Notes under the pieces: model-generated
Told to the model about the DNA's origin: nothing
Seen by the model: the letters and a program-made list of their open reading frames with translations, nothing else
Database searches by the model: none
Part shown: positions 52,575 to 61,517 of the stretch, piece by piece
How positions within the stretch are numbered: position 1 is the first letter of the stretch
Layout of the letters: each line of letters begins with the position of its first letter
Assembly (NCBI GenBank): GCA_002726865.1
Contig: PBSW01000027.1
Coordinates: 47,410 to 111,409, forward strand
Origin: Candidatus Bathyarchaeota archaeon
Lineage (GTDB): Archaea > Thermoproteota > Bathyarchaeia > TCS64
Direction of reading: 5' to 3'
DNA length: 64,000 nt
Made by a program: the position numbers and the translations under genes

Positions 52575-54127
52575 TCTATTGTAGCGGGTGGTTTATGAGT
52601 GATGTCATAAACAACCCGGGTGACCCCTGGGATAGAGTTGGTTATACGGGTAGATATTCGCTCTAGGACTTTCCAGGGGGCCTTGGAGAAGTTCGCGGTC
52701 ATCCCGTCGACGCTCTCCACGATGCGGACTGCGCAGGTGAGGCCGTAGTCTCTTTCGTCCCCCTTAACCCCCGTGCTTCTGGTGTTCGTGAGGATGGCGA
52801 GATACTGCCAGGCAGAATCCCTGAGGCTTGAGGTCTCTACTTCTTCACAAACTATTGCATCGGCCAGTCTTACGGCTTCAACCTTCTCTAAAGTAACCTC
52901 CCCTATGATCCTTATGGCAAGGCCGGGTCCCGGGAAGGGAGGCCGCTCGATTATGAAGGGAGGCATGTTGAGGCGGGCTCCGAGGGCTCGGACTTCATCC
53001 TTATAAAAGTCTCGGAGGGGTTCGATGATCCCTTTGAACTTGATATCTGAAGGGATGCCACCGACGTTGTGGTGGGTTTTAATTGTGTCTGATCCGCTAC
53101 GAAAGCCTGACTCTATCCGGTCAGGGTAGATAGTGCCTTGGATTAGGTACTCTGCGCCGGTGCGCATCGCCTCGGCCTCGAAGACCCGGATGAACTCCTC
53201 CCCAATGATCTTTCGCTTCTCCTCGGGGTCTAAGACTCCCTTAAGTTTCTCTAGGAAGCGCTCCTGGACCCTCGCCACGACGAGATCGACCCCCATCTTG
53301 TTGAAGGTCTTCTCAACGGCGTCGGATTCGTTCATTCTCATGAGGCCGTGGTCTACATGGACCGCGACAAGCCTGTCCCCTATGGCTTTGGCTGCAAGGG
53401 CAGCGGCAACGCTGGAGTCAACTCCGCCACTCAGGGCAATGATGGCACTTGAATTTCCTATGGTGTCCTGGATCTCCTTGACAGCCGTCTCTATAAAGTC
53501 GGCGGGCCTCCAGTTCCGTTCGCTCTGGCAGATGTCAAGGAGAAAGTTCCGGAGCATATGTTTCCCCTTGTTGGTGTGAACTACTTCGGGATGCCACTGG
53601 AGGCCGTGGAGGGGCTTCGTCCTGTGCATGAATGCCGCCACAGGGGAGGTCCGAGTGTGGGCGAGAACCTGGAAATTCTCAGAGAGACTGAAGACGGTGT
53701 CACCGTGGCTCATCCAGACCTTTTCTACCGGGTCCAGTCCATTTAGGATTCCGATTGGAAAATCGATGGTGGCCTCTGTGATACCGTACTCCCTCTGCTT
53801 TCCTCGTCGAACATCGCCATCATGCATGTGGGCCATGAGCTGGTGGCCATAGCAGAGGCCAAGGACTGGGACTCCAGTCTCTAGGATTCCATCGCTCAGT
53901 CTAGGCGAGTCCTTAATACTGAGGCTGGCAGGGCTCCCGGATAGGATGATTCCCTTGAGGTTCATTACGTCCTGGAGCTTGTTGAGCTCCGAAATGGTGG
54001 CGTCGTATGGGAGGATCTCGGAGTAGATGTTCATCTCCCTGACCCTGCGGGCAATAAGATGGCAATACTGGCCGCCAAAGTCCAAGATGGCGATGCCGTC
54101 TGGTTTCCCTAGCTTGGAGGTCCCCAT
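52565..54127 (-). CDS. guaA: GMP synthase (glutamine-hydrolysing), single-chain
   Basis: A 520-residue enzyme converting XMP to GMP. The N-terminal class I glutamine amidotransferase has ILDFGGQYCHLIARR and the nucleophile Cys in LGLCYGHQLMAH. The C-terminal ATP pyrophosphatase has the PP-loop IALSGGVDSSVAAALA near 233 and the family end ITHKPPATIEWE. Many archaea split these into two proteins; here they are fused as in bacteria and eukaryotes. It is coupled to archease by overlap. Confidence 0.95.
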   Translation of the reverse strand: MGTSKLGKPDGIAILDFGGQYCHLIARRVREMNIYSEILPYDATISELNKLQDVMNLKGIILSGSPASLSIKDSPRLSDGILETGVPVLGLCYGHQLMAHMHDGDVRRGKQREYGITEATIDFPIGILNGLDPVEKVWMSHGDTVFSLSENFQVLAHTRTSPVAAFMHRTKPLHGLQWHPEVVHTNKGKHMLRNFLLDICQSERNWRPADFIETAVKEIQDTIGNSSAIIALSGGVDSSVAAALAAKAIGDRLVAVHVDHGLMRMNESDAVEKTFNKMGVDLVVARVQERFLEKLKGVLDPEEKRKIIGEEFIRVFEAEAMRTGAEYLIQGTIYPDRIESGFRSGSDTIKTHHNVGGIPSDIKFKGIIEPLRDFYKDEVRALGARLNMPPFIIERPPFPGPGLAIRIIGEVTLEKVEAVRLADAIVCEEVETSSLRDSAWQYLAILTNTRSTGVKGDERDYGLTCAVRIVESVDGMTANFSKAPWKVLERISTRITNSIPGVTRVVYDITHKPPATIEWE

Positions 54128-54234
54128 ATGGTTACTCCCTTTCGAAGGCGCATTAATTGGTTTCGTTGCATGTTTAAATATACTTTACACGGAGGTGAAC
54201 CCTTTAACCATCCTAGGCTAGACTATTTCATGAT

Positions 54235-55464
54235 ATGAGGCTTTTCGTTCCCGCCTATGAGTGGTACGGCTGGGAGGATGTAGCGCTCGAGTTTCCTGAG
54301 TCTTGGGATGTTAGGGAGATCAGGATGGAAGGCCACAACGCAAAGTCTCTCAATGGAGGTGATCTAGCCAAGAGGTTGAGACGTCCCGTTGGAACTCCGC
54401 CCCTCAGCGAGCTCGCCCGCGGTAAGAAAAGGTGTGCCATTGTCTTCGATGGCATGACCCGGCCCACTAAGGTCTTTCAGATGCTCCCCGCGGTCCTTAG
54501 TGAGTTATGGGAGGGGGGTATTGAAGACGATCACATCGTCTTCATGATGGCGAGCGGGGCCCAATCGGGGCCGATGCTCTTCGACTTCCAGAAAAAACTG
54601 GGAGCGGAGATCCTGAAGAAGTATTTGGTTTTCAACCATAACCCTTATGATAATCTGGTAGAGCTCGGGGAGACCAGTAACGGGAGCCCAATTCACATCA
54701 ATAAAGAGGTGATGGGATGCGACCTCAAAGTCACTATTGGGGCCCTATTGCCACATCTCGGTTACGGCTTTAGCGGTGGCTCCGAAATGATCCTTCCGGG
54801 GATCGCTGGCATCGAATCCATCATCCACAATCACCGGATCAGGGAAGGGACGGGATCTGGGAGCGTTGAAGAGAACATGAGGAGGCTAGATTCAGAGGAG
54901 ACCGCGAGAATGGTTGGGGTTGACTTCGTTGTTAATGCCATCCTGAACGCCCGGTGCGACGTCTCGGATCTAGTCTGCGGGGATGTTGTCAATGCCCACA
55001 GAGAGGCGGTAAAACGGGCCCGTAAGCATTATGTTACACAGCTCTGGCACGGGGCTGATGTAGCGATAGGGAACGGCTACCCTATGGCCAACGAGGGTTA
55101 CACGGCTTATAGGATCGCCGAGGAGTCCGTTCGGGACAAGGGGGACCTCGTGTTTCTCCTTTATACCCCAGAAGGATGTAGGGTCAACTATTATAACGGG
55201 CGTTTCGGGACGGAATATGGGGGGAGGGGATGGAGACCTGACATCTACATCAAACAGCCCTGGAAGATGAATAGAGTGTTAGTGGTTGCCCCCGAGATCC
55301 AAAAGTCGGACGGGTGCTACTACGGGAATGGCTCTGTCTGGGTAAATGACTGGAGGATTGCCCTGGAGCATCTCATGGACAGGAACGGTAGGGATGCCAA
55401 GATCGCCGTCTATCCTACGGCGGCGATGCAGATCTCGGAGAGGATCTCCAAACAAAGAATCTAG
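54235..55464 (+). CDS. LarA-like protein with altered cofactor site
   Basis: A 409-residue second LarA-family (DUF2088) protein that aligns along its length with the one at 49018. By position it keeps DGMTRPT near 72, His174 in LLPHLGYG and His200 in HNHRI. The cofactor-anchoring Lys is Glu184 (SGGSEMILPG), and the GTH catalytic His becomes Gln110 (SGAQSG). It is therefore unlikely to carry a covalent nickel pincer at that Lys. It could use a different chemistry, bind the cofactor differently, or serve as a partner. It is divergent from guaA and monocistronic. Confidence 0.8.
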   Translation: MRLFVPAYEWYGWEDVALEFPESWDVREIRMEGHNAKSLNGGDLAKRLRRPVGTPPLSELARGKKRCAIVFDGMTRPTKVFQMLPAVLSELWEGGIEDDHIVFMMASGAQSGPMLFDFQKKLGAEILKKYLVFNHNPYDNLVELGETSNGSPIHINKEVMGCDLKVTIGALLPHLGYGFSGGSEMILPGIAGIESIIHNHRIREGTGSGSVEENMRRLDSEETARMVGVDFVVNAILNARCDVSDLVCGDVVNAHREAVKRARKHYVTQLWHGADVAIGNGYPMANEGYTAYRIAEESVRDKGDLVFLLYTPEGCRVNYYNGRFGTEYGGRGWRPDIYIKQPWKMNRVLVVAPEIQKSDGCYYGNGSVWVNDWRIALEHLMDRNGRDAKIAVYPTAAMQISERISKQRI

Positions 55465-55523
55465 TTCGCCTAACTCAAAACTTGTGTGGCTTTTTTATGC
55501 GCTTCATCATAAGGATAAAGACG

Positions 55524-56222
55524 TCACTCCACCGTCGCTGGCGTAGACGCCACCATAGGGAAGGTGAGTTTCACCAGATCCCCGTCCTCCAACCCAAACC
55601 TTTTCCGGAGCTCAATCGGAGCGATTACCTCCATCACCGACAGGTCGTACCTAGACCGATCTGCCACGATTAACGCTCCATCCACCACCCCATTCACCAT
55701 CAACGGATAACACTGGGCACCCCCGAAAGCCCGATCCTCAGATTGGAACCCCTTTAAAATCACCACAGGCCATCCCTCCAACGTCAGCCTAGACCCCCGG
55801 TAATCCCCTACTAACCGCACGTTTAAGGTCCCCGGGAAAGGATTAAACCCTAACAACTCCCGGATCTGATCTCGATAACCGGGCTGAGAGATATAGTAGC
55901 CCCCCTGATACATGCCACTGAAGATCGCCCCCTCAAACTCGATATCCCCTACGCCTCCCTCAAGTCCCTCTCTCAACCCGTAATAGACCTCCTCAAGTCT
56001 TCCCAGACCATCCCCTGTGATCCTGATCGTACTACTCCCAAAACCTCTCTGCCTCACTACCAACCCCCGCTCCTCCAACAACCGCAACCGCCGAGAAGAA
56101 GACTGTTGAGATACCCCCATCACCACCGCAAGCTTCCCCGTTGAGACCTGTACTCTACCAGCACCAGCTCCTAGCCTAAATAGTTTGTATAGCGTGAACC
56201 AGAGAAACGGCTTTAACGACAA
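55524..56222 (-). CDS. ribK: CTP-dependent riboflavin kinase with N-terminal winged helix
   Basis: A 232-residue archaeal riboflavin kinase making FMN with CTP. Residues 1-90 form a winged helix (KLAVVMGVSQQSSSRRLRLL), as in many archaeal members that may repress their own operon. The catalytic domain has NPFPGTLNVRL near 140, the GAQCYPLMVNGVVDGALIVA block near 180 and YDLSVMEVIAPIELRKRFGL, both family signatures. It is downstream of rtcB on the same strand with a 60-nt gap. Confidence 0.92.
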   Translation of the reverse strand: MSLKPFLWFTLYKLFRLGAGAGRVQVSTGKLAVVMGVSQQSSSRRLRLLEERGLVVRQRGFGSSTIRITGDGLGRLEEVYYGLREGLEGGVGDIEFEGAIFSGMYQGGYYISQPGYRDQIRELLGFNPFPGTLNVRLVGDYRGSRLTLEGWPVVILKGFQSEDRAFGGAQCYPLMVNGVVDGALIVADRSRYDLSVMEVIAPIELRKRFGLEDGDLVKLTFPMVASTPATVE

Positions 56223-56282
56223 ACAATCGACCAGACAAATAAACGGGTAGAACGATAAAAACCCTACCCGTAAACGGGTAGG

Positions 56283-57731
56283 CTATCCCTTCGCCACAGC
56301 CACAGGCACGGACATCATCACCTTACGCCCGATCCCCAAACGGTGACTCACATCTGCTACTCTATGCACGTCCTTATAGCTTCCTGGGCTCTCTTCTTCT
56401 ACTATCCGCCCACTCGCAGCTTTTACAACGATCCCCTTGCGCTTCAACTCCTGGACGATGCTCCGGGCGTCGAATCGTCTCCGGGCTCCCGTCCTCGACA
56501 TCACCCGCCCTGCACCATGAGCAGTACTCGCGAACGAGATCTCCTCACCCCGTTCCGTACCCTTCAACAAGTAACTTGCAGTCCCCATAGTCCCTACCAA
56601 GAGCACTGGTTGACCTACCGACCTATAATCCCTAGGCAGATCGTCCCTACCAGGCCCGAACGCCCGAGAGGCCCCCTTACGGTGCACCATGAGATCCATA
56701 CGTTTTCCATCCACAACGTGCTCTTCCTTCTTTGCCGTATTATGTGTCATCCCATACACCAAGTCCATCCCCATACTGTCCGCAGATCGTCCCATCACCT
56801 CTTCGAAGGCTTGCCTTACACGATGCATGATGATATGTCTGTTCAGGAACGCCCAGTTCACCGCGCAACTCATAGCTTCGTAATAGTCATCCGCCTCCCT
56901 ACTTCCCAGTGGAGCGCACCCTAGCTCCCGCACCGGGATTTTGAGTCCATGATTCCTCACAGCCCGATCCATCACTCTGATATAATCCGACGCAACTTGA
57001 TGTCCAAAACCCCTAGAACCCGTATGAACCCAGACCACGATCTGATCCCGTTCCGTGATGCCAAATGACATTGCCGCCTTTTCATCTAATACATCTTTGA
57101 CTCGGGCAATTTCTAGGAAATGGTTACCGGCACCCAACGTTCCTAACTGTGTCGAGCCCCGTTTCATGGCCCTAGGCGAGACCTTTTCCGGATTGGCCTC
57201 CTCCATACAGCCCCCCTCCTCCAGATGCACCGAGTCACCCTCCCATCCAAAGCCCTTTCCAATCGCCCAGTTTACCCCCTCGGAGACCGCTCTAGCAAGT
57301 TCACGGACTGAGAGACGGACATCACTTCCCACACCTACTCCACAGGGGACCAACTGAAAGATCCTCTCAATGAGTTTCCGGGCAACGGGTTTAATCTCAT
57401 CATAGGTTAGATCCGTTCTCATCAGCCTGACGCCGCAGTTAATATCATACCCTACACCCCCTGGCGTGATAACCCCCTCGTCCAGATTGAAACCTGCCAC
57501 TCCCCCGATAGGGAACCCATATCCCTGATGCCCATCAGGCAAAATGATACCATACTTTTGGATCCCCGGAAGCTGAGTAATATTAATCCCCTGATATAAC
57601 GTCTCATCTCGTTTCATCCCGTCCAGAAGAGACTCATCCGCATAGATCCTAGCGGGCACCTTCATATACCGGTTATACTCCACAGGGACCTCCCATGTCT
57701 GGTCGTTAATCTTCTTAATTGGTACCTCCAT
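56283..57731 (-). CDS. rtcB: tRNA-splicing ligase RtcB
   Basis: A 482-residue RNA ligase joining 2',3'-cyclic phosphate and 5'-OH ends of tRNA halves with GTP and Mn2+. The metal ligands are in GGVGYDINCGVRL (Cys99), GAGNHFLEI near 204, VHTGSRGFGHQV near 235 and MTHNTAKKE near 330. The guanylylated His is in STAHGAGRVMSR near 405. No intein interrupts it, unlike some archaeal copies. ATG 57731 gives the family start MEVPIKKIND; the open frame to 57875 overlaps the divergent regulator gene. Confidence 0.95.
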   Translation of the reverse strand: MEVPIKKINDQTWEVPVEYNRYMKVPARIYADESLLDGMKRDETLYQGINITQLPGIQKYGIILPDGHQGYGFPIGGVAGFNLDEGVITPGGVGYDINCGVRLMRTDLTYDEIKPVARKLIERIFQLVPCGVGVGSDVRLSVRELARAVSEGVNWAIGKGFGWEGDSVHLEEGGCMEEANPEKVSPRAMKRGSTQLGTLGAGNHFLEIARVKDVLDEKAAMSFGITERDQIVVWVHTGSRGFGHQVASDYIRVMDRAVRNHGLKIPVRELGCAPLGSREADDYYEAMSCAVNWAFLNRHIIMHRVRQAFEEVMGRSADSMGMDLVYGMTHNTAKKEEHVVDGKRMDLMVHRKGASRAFGPGRDDLPRDYRSVGQPVLLVGTMGTASYLLKGTERGEEISFASTAHGAGRVMSRTGARRRFDARSIVQELKRKGIVVKAASGRIVEEESPGSYKDVHRVADVSHRLGIGRKVMMSVPVAVAKG

Positions 57732-57779
57732 AAGGGTCAAGCCCCATATTCTCCGAGAGGATAATAAGACTTTTTTGGT

Positions 57780-58271
57780 GTGGATACCAATAATTCTAGA
57801 GAGATGCAACTCAGAATAGTTAGGAGAATCCCCCTTAGAGAGGTTATCGACAAAATAGAACAGTACGAAATACAATTTGGATCGAGCCTCGACGACTTGT
57901 CAAACCAATTCGCAAAGAGAACCTTTGATTCAGAGGCTTTCGACATCTACGTGGAATGGATAGCCATGGAATACGCTCTTGGGGCCTACGTAGAGGGCGA
58001 AGCATTCGACTATCTCACCGAAGAGATTCTAGAACTTGGACCCCAAGACCTCTCAAAACTCACCCCGAAGAGGCTTGAACTCCTAGACCTAATGTCAAGG
58101 CACAATGCAGATTCCATAAACGGGCTCGCGTCGAGCATCGGGAGAGATGTCAAAAATGTCTACAACGACCTCAAGACCCTAGAGAGCCTCGGATTTATCG
58201 CGCTAGTTAAGGACGGACGCCGGATGATCCCAGACCTCCTAGTGAAAGAGATCACATTCTTGACATGGTAG
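57780..58271 (+). CDS. winged-helix DNA-binding protein, HVO_A0114-like
   Basis: A 163-residue protein (GTG 57780; ATG 57804 also possible). The C-terminal half is a winged helix: RLELLDLMSRHNADSINGLA, SSIGRDVKNVYNDLKTLESL and a wing with DGRRMIP. This GRDVxNVxxDLKxLExLG pattern matches the haloarchaeal HVO_A0114 family, whose members are often antitoxins or repressors. No toxin-like gene is adjacent. The N-terminal half is acidic and helical with no recognised domain. It is divergent from rtcB with 48 nt between starts. Confidence 0.7.
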   Translation: MDTNNSREMQLRIVRRIPLREVIDKIEQYEIQFGSSLDDLSNQFAKRTFDSEAFDIYVEWIAMEYALGAYVEGEAFDYLTEEILELGPQDLSKLTPKRLELLDLMSRHNADSINGLASSIGRDVKNVYNDLKTLESLGFIALVKDGRRMIPDLLVKEITFLTW

Positions 58272-58763
58272 TTCAGACCTATCACCATTAAACGCGTGCA
58301 TAAGTTCTTCATCTATGGTCCTCTGCGGTAGAATTGATCTTAATGGGCGTTATCAGCCAATCCTTACCCCTCACTGGCCAAGTCAGAAGACCATAATACT
58401 CGATTTCATTATTCTCTAATAGGCATAGGAAATCCATCTTTTTTCATTAGAAACATAATGATAGATCTTTTTATCTCGTTTGCCAACCGCCACACTGTTC
58501 AAGAAAAGTCTTAACTTAGCAGTCTGAGTTTCTGTCGTAGTATTTTTCCTCGCGCACTGGAGTCTCATTATTCGCTTTTGTAATCACAAAACTCGAGTAA
58601 ACATATCTATCTAACCTCGTAACTCCCATGGTCCTTCTCTCAGAGCCATTGTGATGCTGACTAACGTCCTAGCCCCAGTCCGTTTGAGCTATGAAAGGGA
58701 ATGGTGTTAAACGCAATGGTTTTGAATACCAGCTTAATGATCTCCTCCCCGACAACAAACAAT
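58272..58763. other. gap with no recognised gene
   Basis: 492 nt, AT-rich, between the winged-helix gene and the HD phosphohydrolase. I see no tRNA, repeat array or conserved small protein. Confidence 0.4.
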
Positions 58764-59312
58764 TCACAGCCCTATCTCGTCACTAACCGACTGCATCGCC
58801 TCGATACTCAATGCGAGGAACGTATTAAGGTCCAGCCCTATCTCTTCGCACCTAATGATATTTTCTCTATTCACCTTACGCGCGAAAGACTTGTCTTTCA
58901 TTCGCCTCCTCAGGCTCTTTGGTTTCATGCCCTCGAGTCTAGTAGGCCTTACAAGGGCACCAGCAACTATCATGCCAGAGATGGCATCAGCTGCAAAGAG
59001 ACTGATCTCCATCCTACTCTCCGCTTTAACCCCTGTCATAGGGTTATGGGCCCTGATGGCCTTTAGTCCTATTTCGGGCAGGAAATTTTCCACTATCGAA
59101 GCAGATAGGAGTCCATGTCTGAGGAAGTCATTGCTGGTCCTTTCGTAGTCAACGTCATGGAGCATCCCTACAGCCTCCCAAAGAGTTGGGTCCTTGCCAA
59201 AATGATTTGCCATACTTTTCATGATTGCAGAGACTGCAATCATATGATTCACGAGATTCCTATTCTTAACATGATTCTTAACTAGCCTCAGAGACTCTTC
59301 TCGTGAGATCAT
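58764..59312 (-). CDS. HD-domain phosphohydrolase
   Basis: A 182-residue HD-superfamily protein. The metal ligands appear as LVNHMIAVSAIM (first His near 23), GMLHDVDYERT (HD near 52) and LRHGLLSASI, then an Asp in ISLFAADAISGMI near 107. Members hydrolyse phosphates of nucleotides and other small molecules; the substrate is unknown. It precedes no obvious operon partner; the 97-aa protein at 59407 is upstream on the same strand. Confidence 0.85.
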   Translation of the reverse strand: MISREESLRLVKNHVKNRNLVNHMIAVSAIMKSMANHFGKDPTLWEAVGMLHDVDYERTSNDFLRHGLLSASIVENFLPEIGLKAIRAHNPMTGVKAESRMEISLFAADAISGMIVAGALVRPTRLEGMKPKSLRRRMKDKSFARKVNRENIIRCEEIGLDLNTFLALSIEAMQSVSDEIGL

Positions 59313-59406
59313 ATTTGAGAATTCGGAGCCATCCTCGTTTAAGCCTTAGGTCTCTGGTTTTTATTCATAACGAGCTGCGTGAGATTTTTAGCTAAAGGCT
59401 GAGAAA

Positions 59407-59700
59407 TTAGAAGTTTGATATCTCACTGATCCGGGACCGAATCTCAAGTGCCCTTGATGCAAAAATCATTCTGAATTCTTCCATCTCACTCTCGCTGATC
59501 TCCTGCCTAGCCCTTGTCTTAACATCGACAAGAGCAGTGATCACGTTATTCCAGACCGCCCCAAACAAGGCACTTTCTACTGAGGTGATCACCCCTTGTT
59601 TCTTGTATAGCCTCAGAATCTGATACTTTTTCCTCAGGCTCTCCTCATCGATGTTTATGTCGATGATCTTTTCGACGCTCCCTCTTAAGGCAGGCTCCAT
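59407..59700 (-). CDS. conserved-looking hypothetical protein, 97 aa
   Basis: A 97-residue soluble, mostly helical protein rich in Glu, Arg and Ile. It opens MEPALRGSVEKIIDINIDEE and has GAVWNNVITALVDVKTRARQ in the middle, ending ASRALEIRSRISEISNF. No motif is recognised. It lies between the HD phosphohydrolase and the CofE-like gene on the same strand, so it may be the last member of the ACDS run. Confidence 0.6.
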   Translation of the reverse strand: MEPALRGSVEKIIDINIDEESLRKKYQILRLYKKQGVITSVESALFGAVWNNVITALVDVKTRARQEISESEMEEFRMIFASRALEIRSRISEISNF

Positions 59701-59806
59701 CTTAAACGCTCAACTTCATAGAATCAATTCATTGGTATTTGGGATTTTCTCTATTTTTTTTGTTTACAGACTCATTTTCATGTTAATAGTTCTGAACCTC
59801 GGATAA

Positions 59807-60673
59807 TTAATCTTCAACTCTGAGAATAGCAATTGGATAATGATCAACGAGTCTTAGCATATCCCATGTGACCTCTGTCAATCCGACCCCGAATCTCTTT
59901 GCCATATCCCAAACGGTTCTTCCTGCTCCATGTCCTCTAACCCTATGGGAGACATTTGCCAGCGTTAGAACTAAATCAGGATTTCGAAAGACTCCTGTTT
60001 CAACCAAAGGCGTGGACCTTGCAGTGAAGTTGAGTTTCCGCCCTATTAGAAAGGTCAAGAAACCTCCTATGTAGAGGATCCCGGAGATTGGGACATTCCG
60101 TGGACCTATGTGAAGATTTCTTCTAGAGAATGTAGTATCTCCGTCGACGATAATTACGGATAGATGGTTCCTAACATCATCTAAAGCAATTTGGATGGAG
60201 TCCGCGATTCGTTTTGGATCCTTAAGTGGGAGGCAGACGTAGGAATAGGGTAGATTGCTCGCGTCGATCCCACCCTCTGAATAATGTCTTAGAGCATGAA
60301 TGAGTCCTACATGATCGAGGGCCACCTGTTTGTGTGCAGCTCCCTCACTGATAGGATATTTTTTCAACCTTTCGATGGTATGATCTCTCAGTTTAGCGAG
60401 TTTCCCGAAAGGACCCCCCCATAACCGCCTCATCCAGAATGATGTCAGAAGTTTAGCAAGTCTCCCAGGTTCGATCTGAGATTCATCGATAAGGTTACCC
60501 ATGGCTGTAGAGATAGCCTTCTCTGAAATAGTGACAATATCACCGTCTTGAAGAATATTTTTAACCGATTCGACAATCTCGTTAACATAGTTTGTACCGG
60601 GTAGCCAGTACTTGGTCTTGATCCTTATCGCTGTGATCTTCACTTGGTGCACTCGACTATTTCTTTCTTCCAC
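59807..60673 (-). CDS. CofE-like (F420-0:gamma-glutamyl ligase family) protein
   Basis: A 288-residue protein of the CofE fold. It has GDIVTISEKAISTAMGNLID near 45, and GGIDASNLPYSYVCLPLKDP near 135, equivalent to the AGVDxSN...LLPxDP block. VIIVDGDTTFSRRNLHIG near 175 matches the DTxGRxxR segment, with Ser-Arg-Arg replacing Gly-Arg. CofE adds glutamates to coenzyme F420. The divergent motifs, and position after the CooC genes, suggest a related amide-forming enzyme rather than CofE itself. Confidence 0.7.
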   Translation of the reverse strand: MEERNSRVHQVKITAIRIKTKYWLPGTNYVNEIVESVKNILQDGDIVTISEKAISTAMGNLIDESQIEPGRLAKLLTSFWMRRLWGGPFGKLAKLRDHTIERLKKYPISEGAAHKQVALDHVGLIHALRHYSEGGIDASNLPYSYVCLPLKDPKRIADSIQIALDDVRNHLSVIIVDGDTTFSRRNLHIGPRNVPISGILYIGGFLTFLIGRKLNFTARSTPLVETGVFRNPDLVLTLANVSHRVRGHGAGRTVWDMAKRFGVGLTEVTWDMLRLVDHYPIAILRVED

Positions 60674-60709
60674 TTTATCAGTTTTTATTGATAAACGAAT
60701 TGAGGATTC

Positions 60710-61516
60710 TTAAAAGGAATATCGGGTTTTTAGGCATTCTTTGAGTTTAAACAAGGCCGAGATAGCAGGTGAGCTATCATCACGGTCAATAGGCGCTATA
60801 CCCTCCATGTCAGCCTCGACAACTGCTTCATCGTAAGGAACATACGCCGCTATTTCTACGCCGATGGCTCTCATCTTCTCTTCTATGAAGAGACGTTCTC
60901 TTTCGGAGCGGATCTTGTTCCCGACGGCGAGGACCTCTCGGACTTCAATCTCTTTAGCAAGTTTGATGACTCTCTTCACGGTCTCTACAGACTTCATCCT
61001 AGGCTCTATAACTGCGAGCATCGTGTCCATCCTCCTCGCTGTACCCCGGCCAAGGTGCTCAAGTCCAGCCACCATGTCCATGACTAAGATATCTTTCCTC
61101 TGGATTAGCAGGTGTTGAACAAGGACTCTCAAAAGGGCGTTTGAGGGACACATACAGCCGGCACCTCCATCATTCACTGTTCCCATCACAAGCAGTTGAA
61201 CGCCATCGGGACCTATGACCCCGAATTTTTCGACGATATCACTAACATTTGGGGTTAGCCGAAAGACCTTGGTGCTGAATTTATTTGGGGGGACTCCTGT
61301 TTTTTCCTCGATGAGTCTCTTGTTCTCCGAGAGCGGAATGATTTTTTCAGCGATTTCTGAGGGTACACCCAGCGAGGAGGCAGTGTTAACGTTTGGGTCT
61401 GCATCGACAGCTAAGACGTTGTAGCCTTCCCTAGCTAACAATCTAGCAAGAGTCCCAGAGATGAAGGTCTTACCTACTCCTCCTTTCCCAGCGACTGCGA
61501 TCTTCAAATCATTCAT
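60710..61516 (-). CDS. CooC-like nickel-insertion ATPase (second copy)
   Basis: A 268-residue MinD/CooC-type ATPase. The deviant Walker A is VAGKGGVGKTFISGTLARLL near residue 7. The metal-binding dimer motif CxC appears as GAGCMCPSNALL near 120, and the switch II region is MDMVAGLEHLGRGT near 147. CooC delivers nickel to CO dehydrogenase clusters. It is only one nucleotide from the other CooC gene upstream, forming a tandem pair. The two are divergent in sequence, so they may serve different clusters, for instance CODH and acetyl-CoA synthase. Confidence 0.87.
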   Translation of the reverse strand: MNDLKIAVAGKGGVGKTFISGTLARLLAREGYNVLAVDADPNVNTASSLGVPSEIAEKIIPLSENKRLIEEKTGVPPNKFSTKVFRLTPNVSDIVEKFGVIGPDGVQLLVMGTVNDGGAGCMCPSNALLRVLVQHLLIQRKDILVMDMVAGLEHLGRGTARRMDTMLAVIEPRMKSVETVKRVIKLAKEIEVREVLAVGNKIRSERERLFIEEKMRAIGVEIAAYVPYDEAVVEADMEGIAPIDRDDSSPAISALFKLKECLKTRYSF

Positions 61517-61517
61517 C

